Below, piece by piece: positions 5,863-9,772 of a stretch of DNA of 9,772 bases. The stretch is taken from positions 1 through 9,772 of the forward strand of contig CADBPK010000231.1 of NCBI GenBank assembly GCA_902796465.1, read 5' to 3'. The position numbers and the translations under genes were made by a program. Position 1 is the stretch's first letter. Each line of letters starts with the position of its first letter. The notes beneath the pieces are model-generated. The model saw nothing but the letters and a program-made list of their open reading frames with translations, was not told the origin of the DNA and did no database searches. This stretch comes from an uncultured Erysipelotrichaceae bacterium (GTDB lineage: Bacteria; Bacillota_I; Bacilli_A; Erysipelotrichales; Erysipelotrichaceae).

Positions 5863-7011
5863 ATGAACTATAAAAACCTTCCGGAAGAAACAAAAAACAG
5901 AATACAGGCATATACCATATCAGGATGTGCTGTCGTTTTATTCTATTTGATCCTTCAGCATATTCCGGAATTTGCTTTTGTTTTCGGCAAACTCTGGAGT
6001 GCTCTTTCGCCGTTTGTTTTCGGTCTGTGTTTTTCCTTTATCCTTGTGCCGCTGCGCAATATCGTGGAAAATGACTGGCTCAGACGCTTTGAATGGAAAA
6101 AGACTACCAAAAGAAGGGTTGCGGTTGCGGTTTCCATGATCGTACTGCTGCTGATCCTGACTTCCTTCTTCTCGATCCTCATTCCGCAGCTGATCGACAG
6201 TGCTTCCCGCCTGGCTTCAGCGCTGGATGATTATTTCCGGTCTGTGCAGGAATTCATCATCAGGATCAACGGAAATCATACCGAACTTGCGGAATATCTC
6301 AATAAAATACTGGATCTGCTCAGGGATCAGCTTGGTACATGGCTGACCGATGCTCAGGGCGGTCTGAACAAGATCGTTTCCTATTCTGTCACCGTTGTGA
6401 GTACGGTACTGAATTTCTTTATTGGTCTGATCCTTGCGGTATATCTTCTGCTGGATCAGGAAAAGTTTACACTGCAGTTCAAAAAGATGACCTATGCCCT
6501 GATCCCGAAGAGTTTTGCGGACAAGATCATGTATGTGCTCAGCCTGACCGGCCGCATGTTCAACCGGTTTATCTTCGGAAAAGCGCTGGATTCCCTGATC
6601 ATCGGCATTCTGTGCTATGTAATCGTCTCACTGATGGGACTGCCGTATACGGCACTGATCGCAGTCGTGATCGGATTTACAAATATGATCCCTGTATTCG
6701 GGCCGTTCCTCGGCGCAATTCCGTGTATTTTCATCCTGTTCATCATCAATCCGCTGCAGGCACTTGAGTTCACGGTATTCATACTGATCCTCCAGCAGAT
6801 CGACGGCAATATCATCGGCCCGTATATTCTCGGCGATTCACTGGGGCTTCCGAATGTCTGGGTCATCTTCGCAATCATCGCGGGCGGCGCCCTGTTCGGA
6901 ATACCCGGAATGTTCATCGGTGTGCCGATCTTCGCAGTAATCTATATTCTGCTCAGAGGCTTCATCAACAAGCAGCTGGAGCGAAAACATCTGGATACGG
7001 AAAAATTATAA
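5863..7011 (+). CDS. AI-2E family transporter (UPF0118/PerM-like membrane protein)
   Basis: Polytopic inner-membrane protein of 382 residues, typical for the family (about 340-400). Hydrophobic segments lie near residues 18-35, 43-66, 86-108, 175-197, 241-260, 263-295, 300-312 and 330-366. A polar, helical region (about 109-170) separates the N-terminal hairpins from the conserved C-terminal half, as is usual here. Family hallmarks are FTNMIPVFGPFLGAIP (272-287), QQIDGNIIGPYILGDSLGLP (311-330) and GIPGMFIGVP (346-355). Members have been linked to autoinducer-2 export (TqsA) or Na+/H+ antiport, but the substrate of this one cannot be read from sequence. The start follows AGGA by eight nt. It is transcribed alone, divergently from metK, and its stop codon overlaps the terminator stem. 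The tail after the last membrane segment is short and charged. Confidence 0.9.
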   Translation: MNYKNLPEETKNRIQAYTISGCAVVLFYLILQHIPEFAFVFGKLWSALSPFVFGLCFSFILVPLRNIVENDWLRRFEWKKTTKRRVAVAVSMIVLLLILTSFFSILIPQLIDSASRLASALDDYFRSVQEFIIRINGNHTELAEYLNKILDLLRDQLGTWLTDAQGGLNKIVSYSVTVVSTVLNFFIGLILAVYLLLDQEKFTLQFKKMTYALIPKSFADKIMYVLSLTGRMFNRFIFGKALDSLIIGILCYVIVSLMGLPYTALIAVVIGFTNMIPVFGPFLGAIPCIFILFIINPLQALEFTVFILILQQIDGNIIGPYILGDSLGLPNVWVIFAIIAGGALFGIPGMFIGVPIFAVIYILLRGFINKQLERKHLDTEKL

Positions 7012-7033
7012 GCAGTTGAAAAAACTGCTTTTT
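7010..7033 (+). terminator. Intrinsic terminator of the AI-2E family gene
   Basis: AAGCAGTT (7010-7017) and AACTGCTT (7023-7030) form an 8-bp perfect stem with a GAAAA loop, followed by five T's in all (7029-7033). The stem begins inside the TAA stop codon (7009-7011). Confidence 0.88.
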
Positions 7034-7036
7034 AAA

Positions 7037-7058
7037 AGCTGTCATTTTCATGACAGCT
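7037..7058 (-). terminator. Intrinsic terminator of the NifU-domain gene
   Basis: AGCTGTCAT (7037-7045) and ATGACAGCT (7050-7058) form a 9-bp perfect stem, which on the minus strand has a GAAA tetraloop and is followed by TTTTAAAA. The stem starts at the last base of the NifU-domain stop codon (7058-7060). It abuts the opposing terminator of the plus-strand gene with only three A's between them. Confidence 0.82.
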
Positions 7059-7327
7059 CAGTAAAAATACGGGAAGGGCGGTGCTTCCGCCATCTGTACT
7101 TTTTTAACTTCCGGAACTTCATCGATCAGCAGTGCTTCGATCCCGTCCGTCAGCGTGGCGTCGATTGCCATACATCCGGCACAGGCACCCAGCATCTGCA
7201 CGGTGACGATGCCGTCTTTATAATCTACCAGTTCAACGTCTCCGCCGTCAGCCTGAATATAGGGACGGATCTTGTTTATTGTATGTTCGATTCGCTCCAG
7301 AACATCTTTTTCATTTGCTTCACTCAT
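7058..7327 (-). CDS. NifU C-terminal-domain (Nfu-type) iron-sulfur protein
   Basis: A stand-alone 89-residue NifU C-terminal domain, thought to bind a labile [4Fe-4S] cluster between two subunits and pass it to client enzymes in the cytoplasm. The family signature RPYIQADGGDVELVDY spans 21-36, and the cluster-binding pair C49-A-G-C52 lies in LGACAGCMAID (46-56). Length matches Firmicute YutI-type proteins (about 80-110); there is no N-terminal IscU-like or A-type domain. The tail APPFPYFY (82-89) is lineage-specific. Start: AGAGG seven nt before the ATG on the minus strand. It lies 15 nt downstream of the DUF212 gene, so the two are very probably co-transcribed, although no functional link is known. 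It ends within its own terminator. Confidence 0.93.
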   Translation of the reverse strand: MSEANEKDVLERIEHTINKIRPYIQADGGDVELVDYKDGIVTVQMLGACAGCMAIDATLTDGIEALLIDEVPEVKKVQMAEAPPFPYFY

Positions 7328-7342
7328 ACGTAGCCTCTTTTC

Positions 7343-7801
7343 TTACAGTAAATAGTGGAATATGGATGCGATACCGCAGCCGAGGATAATACCGGCAATC
7401 ACCTCGCTCCACCGGTGTCCGAGAACGTCCTTCAGTTTCACGTCATAGATCGGATCTTCAAACTCGGTATGCAGGGCATCCTGTACATCCTTGACTAATT
7501 GTTGCGTAACTTTGACATTCTGTCCACTATAATACCTCACATTTGCCGCATCATAGATCACGATGACGGCAAGCGTAAGCGCAATCGCGAAGAGAGGTGA
7601 CCGGAACATCTCCTGCAGTCCAACAGACAGCGCAAGCGCACTGACGAGGGCGCTGTGCGAACTCGGGAAACCGCCGGAAGAGAATGCGAGCTCCAGCCGC
7701 CATTTCCGTGTTTTTGCATAATGTATAATCGGTTTCATAGCCTGGGCGATAATAGCGGATATGATCGCAGACCAGAAAGGGTACATTTCTCTGAATAACA
7801 T
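7343..7801 (-). CDS. Divergent PAP2 family / DUF212 membrane protein (YuiD-like)
   Basis: A 152-residue integral membrane protein of the DUF212 group, distantly related to acid phosphatase/vanadium haloperoxidase (PAP2) enzymes; its substrate is unknown. Seen directly: a hydrophobic N-terminus with KPIIHYAKTRKW (23-34), the PAP2-like GGFPSSHSA motif (43-51), a hydrophobic stretch (about 68-83) running into YDAANVRYYSGQ (83-94, usually YDA-GVRR-AG-Q in the family), a charged loop, and GHRWSEVIAGIILGCGIAS (128-146), whose conserved GH and E match the third PAP2-like motif. Length is normal (about 140-160). GAGG lies about eight nt before the ATG. It is the first gene of a two-gene unit with the NifU-domain protein and is divergent from the S1-domain gene. 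Confidence 0.88.
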   Translation of the reverse strand: MLFREMYPFWSAIISAIIAQAMKPIIHYAKTRKWRLELAFSSGGFPSSHSALVSALALSVGLQEMFRSPLFAIALTLAVIVIYDAANVRYYSGQNVKVTQQLVKDVQDALHTEFEDPIYDVKLKDVLGHRWSEVIAGIILGCGIASIFHYLL

Positions 7802-7813
7802 AAATAAACCTCG

Positions 7814-7852
7814 GTTTAAAGTATATCATATAATTTAAACTGTGGTATACTT
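7814..7852. promoter_or_regulatory. Compact divergent promoter region with nested inverted repeats
   Basis: Leftward: TGATATACT on the minus strand (-10 TATACT at 7820-7825, extended TG at 7827-7828) for the DUF212-NifU unit. Rightward: TGGTATACT (7843-7851) for the S1 gene, with a perfect TATAAT at 7829-7834 as an alternative. The two extended -10 boxes are mirror images (AAGTATA-CA at 7819-7828, TG-TATACTT at 7843-7852). A second inverted repeat, GTTTAAA (7814-7820) and TTTAAAC (7834-7840), overlaps them. Neither promoter has a good -35. The two start sites should be about 45 nt apart, so polymerases would compete for the same DNA. Confidence 0.6.
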
Positions 7853-7874
7853 GCTGAGAAAGAGAAAAAATCTT

Positions 7875-8258
7875 ATGAATTACAGAACAGGACAGGTAGT
7901 TGAAGGAAAAATTACGGGAATACAGCCTTACGGGGCATTTGTTTTTCTGGATCATAATACAAGCGGCCTCATCCACATCTCCGAGATCAGCGACGGTTAT
8001 GTACGGGATATAACGGATTATGTACAGGTAGGGGAAACAGTGGAAGTCAAGATCATCGATTATGACGCGAAAATGCATCAGGCAAAGCTTTCCCTGAAGG
8101 CACTGCACAGGACTTACGCGAGAACCAGGAAAAAGCAGAATACAGGCAAGGCGGCTCTGCCGACGATGAAGATCGGCTTCCAGTCGATCGCTGCTGAGAT
8201 GGACAACTGGATCCGTGATGCGGAGAAAACGATTATCAAAGATACCGGAACAGAATAG
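7875..8258 (+). CDS. S1-domain RNA-binding protein (YugI/GSP13/CvfD-like)
   Basis: A small cytoplasmic protein of 127 residues with one S1 RNA-binding domain (about residues 5-76): GQVVEGKITGIQPYGAFVFL, then GLIHISEIS (31-39), VGETVEVKIIDYD (52-64) and AKLSLKAL (70-77). A basic linker (RTYARTRKKQ, 79-88) and the conserved C-terminal GFQSIAAEMDNWI (101-113) match the Firmicute YugI/GSP13 group (about 120-135 residues), which is ribosome-associated and linked to stress and post-transcriptional control. I start at the ATG at 7875 because the S1 domain begins right after it. An in-frame GTG at 7842 would add 11 residues, but it lies within the promoter and has no ribosome binding site. The ribosome binding site here is weak (GAGAAAGAG at 7855-7863). 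Single-gene unit closed by a terminator overlapping the stop codon. Confidence 0.9.
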   Translation: MNYRTGQVVEGKITGIQPYGAFVFLDHNTSGLIHISEISDGYVRDITDYVQVGETVEVKIIDYDAKMHQAKLSLKALHRTYARTRKKQNTGKAALPTMKIGFQSIAAEMDNWIRDAEKTIIKDTGTE

Positions 8259-8284
8259 GCAGTCGGAAAGAGACTGCTTTTTTT
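8257..8284 (+). terminator. Intrinsic terminator after the S1-domain gene
   Basis: AGGCAGTC (8257-8264) pairs with GACTGCTT (8272-8279) around a 7-nt GGAAAGA loop (one G-T pair), followed by a run of seven T's (8278-8284). The stem begins inside the TAG stop codon (8256-8258). Confidence 0.88.
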
Positions 8285-8294
8285 CGGTTATCTC

Positions 8295-8323
8295 TTGGAA
8301 ATTAGCGGATGTAATAATAAAAT
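8295..8323 (+). promoter_or_regulatory. Promoter of glucose-6-phosphate isomerase
   Basis: TTGGAA (8295-8300; 4 of 6) and TAAAAT (8318-8323; 5 of 6) are separated by exactly 17 nt. The predicted start near 8330 gives a leader of about 50 nt. That leader has a small hairpin, AGCAG (8339-8343) with CTGCT (8352-8356), and a strong AGGAGG (8369-8374) seven nt before the ATG. No riboswitch is evident. Confidence 0.65.
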
Positions 8324-8381
8324 TAAAGAAGGAAAGAAAGCAGATAATAAACTGCTGATCGTAGAAATAGGAGGAAATAAT

Positions 8382-9772
8382 ATGATCAAATGGACAAACC
8401 TCGATGAGCTTGCTTCTTATAAGGAACTGGAAGCTCTCCCGCGCGTTGATCTCCCGGCCGTCATGGCAGGAGAAGGCGGCGCAGAACGTGTTAAGAAGTA
8501 CAGCGCACCGATGGCTGAAGGCCTGGTTTATAATTATGCGGCGAAGGCAGTCGATGATAAGATCCTGGAAACACTGGCAAAACTCGCAGAAGAGGCACAG
8601 CTGCTCGAAAAATATGAAGCACTGTATAACGGCGAAGTCGTCAATACAGGTGAAAAGCGCCGTGTCCTGCATCAGCTCTGCAGAGGACAGCTTGGTGAAG
8701 ACGTGATCGCGGACGGCGGCAACAAGCGTGAATTCTATGTCAAACAGCAGACAAGAATTGCGGCATTTGCCAAGAAAGTTCATGACGGCGAGATCACAAA
8801 CGCAGCAGGCGAAAAGTTCACAACTGTTGTACAGATCGGTATCGGCGGCAGTGACCTCGGTCCGCGTGCAATTTACATTGCACTTGAAAACTGGGCTAAG
8901 AGATACAACACACTGAAGATGCAGGCAGCGTTTATCTCCAACGTTGACCCGGATGATGCGGCAGGCGTTCTGGGCAATATCGATGTCGCACATTCACTGT
9001 TTGTTCTGGTATCCAAATCCGGTACAACTCTGGAAACACTGACAAATGAATCCTTTGTCAAGAATGCACTGAAAGAAGCAGGTCTGGATCCGGCTAAGCA
9101 TATGATCGCCGTAACCAGCGAAACATCCCCGCTCGCAAAGAACGAGGGCTATCTGGATGCGTTCTACATGGATGATTATATCGGCGGACGTTATTCTTCC
9201 TCTTCTGCAGTAGGAGGAGCAGTTCTGTCACTGGCATTCGGTCCGGAAGTATTTGCGGATTTCCTCGCAGGTGCTGCCGAAGCGGATAAGCTTTCCAAGG
9301 AAAAGGATCTCCTGAAAAATGCCGCAATGCTCGATGCACTGATCGGTGTCTATGAGCGCAACGTAACAGGTTTTGAGAATACAGCAGTTCTGCCGTACTC
9401 CCAGGCACTGGCACGTTTCCCGGCACATCTCCAGCAGCTGGATATGGAATCCAACGGCAAATCCGTCAACCGTTTCGGTGATCCGGTCAATTATCCGACA
9501 GGACCGATCATCTTCGGTGAACCTGGCACAAACGGCCAGCATTCCTTCTATCAGCTCCTCCATCAGGGAAAGAACATTGTACCGATGCAGTTTATCGGAT
9601 TCAAAAATTCCCAGATCGGAACTGACGTGGATATTCAGGGCAGCACAAGCCAGAAGAAACTCTGCGCTAACGTTGTAGCTCAGATTATTGCTTTTGCATG
9701 CGGCAAAGACGATGACAATAACAATAAGAAATTTGCGGGCAACCGTCCTTCAAGCATTATTATCGGAAAGCA
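8382..9772 (+). CDS. pgi: Glucose-6-phosphate isomerase, 3'-truncated by window edge
   Basis: Interconverts glucose-6-phosphate and fructose-6-phosphate in glycolysis; cytoplasmic dimer. The frame is open from the ATG at 8382 to the edge, giving 463 codons. Motifs in order: GIGGSDLGPRA (153-163, first sugar-isomerase fold), SKSGTTLETLTNE (211-223, phosphate-binding loop), GGRYSSSSAVGG (268-279), MESNGKSV with catalytic E356, and GEPGTNGQHSFYQLLHQG with ring-opening H387. The 31-residue spacing between E356 and H387 equals that of mammalian E357/H388. FAGNRPSS just before the edge shows it is the long form, so the C-terminal segment with the catalytic lysine (K518 in the mammalian enzyme) lies outside. 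GGRYSSSSAVGG differs from the common GGRFSVWSAVG. A low-complexity DDDNNNKK stretch precedes FAGNRPS. The start is secured by AGGAGG at 8369-8374. It has its own promoter, downstream of the S1-gene terminator. Confidence 0.97.
   Translation, partial: MIKWTNLDELASYKELEALPRVDLPAVMAGEGGAERVKKYSAPMAEGLVYNYAAKAVDDKILETLAKLAEEAQLLEKYEALYNGEVVNTGEKRRVLHQLCRGQLGEDVIADGGNKREFYVKQQTRIAAFAKKVHDGEITNAAGEKFTTVVQIGIGGSDLGPRAIYIALENWAKRYNTLKMQAAFISNVDPDDAAGVLGNIDVAHSLFVLVSKSGTTLETLTNESFVKNALKEAGLDPAKHMIAVTSETSPLAKNEGYLDAFYMDDYIGGRYSSSSAVGGAVLSLAFGPEVFADFLAGAAEADKLSKEKDLLKNAAMLDALIGVYERNVTGFENTAVLPYSQALARFPAHLQQLDMESNGKSVNRFGDPVNYPTGPIIFGEPGTNGQHSFYQLLHQGKNIVPMQFIGFKNSQIGTDVDIQGSTSQKKLCANVVAQIIAFACGKDDDNNNKKFAGNRPSSIIIGK

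Noticed and set aside
7842..7874. GTG at 7842 as the start of the S1-domain protein
   Set aside because: It falls inside the promoter, has no ribosome binding site, and the added residues are not part of the S1 family; the ATG at 7875 fits the domain boundary.
7551..8993. Minus-strand open frame of 480 codons spanning the DUF212, S1 and pgi region
   Set aside because: It overlaps three well-supported genes plus promoters and a terminator, and shows no domain; chance absence of stops opposite GC-richer coding sequence.
1..9772. Mobile element, prophage, CRISPR array or defence system
   Set aside because: No transposase, integrase, cas-like gene, regularly spaced repeat array or attachment-site duplication was seen; all genes are housekeeping or common Bacillota families.

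Overview
The window looks like a stretch of ordinary core chromosome from a low-to-mid GC member of the Bacillota. The evidence is strong AGGAGG-type ribosome binding sites, many intrinsic terminators, a Firmicute-type IleS (DQYRGWF motif, C-terminal zinc knuckle), a DUF212/YuiD-like membrane protein, a YugI/GSP13-like S1 protein and a SAM riboswitch ahead of metK. The divergent MetK together with a type III glutamine synthetase would fit an Erysipelotrichia-like gut lineage, but that placement is a guess. I see no phage genes, transposases, CRISPR array, tRNA or rRNA.

Layout. (1) 2-2209 (+): the 3' four-fifths of ileS, entering from the left edge, closed by a 12-bp bidirectional terminator. 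(2) 2258-4348 (-): type III glutamine synthetase, convergent with ileS, with a near-consensus promoter fed by phased A-tracts. (3) 4522-5613 (-): a divergent metK. Its leader (5633-5756) folds by hand into a SAM-I-family riboswitch: a 10-bp P1, P2 with a loop pseudoknot, P3 with the AA/U internal loop, and P4. It lacks the usual downstream terminator and instead carries an anti-Shine-Dalgarno segment. (4) 5863-7011 (+): an AI-2E family (UPF0118) membrane protein. (5) 7058-7801 (-): a two-gene unit, DUF212 membrane protein then NifU-domain Fe-S protein. Between (4) and (5) lie only two back-to-back terminators. (6) 7875-8258 (+): an S1-domain RNA-binding protein, sharing a compact symmetric divergent promoter with (5). 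(7) 8382-9772 (+): glucose-6-phosphate isomerase, running off the right edge.

The genes are housekeeping functions: translation (IleS, S1 protein), nitrogen assimilation (GS), methyl-donor synthesis (MetK), Fe-S delivery (NifU domain) and glycolysis (Pgi). They form mostly single-gene transcription units, each with its own promoter and terminator. The item most worth a second look is the metK leader: its core is SAM-I-like, but its P4-P1 junction and expression platform do not match the standard SAM-I layout.
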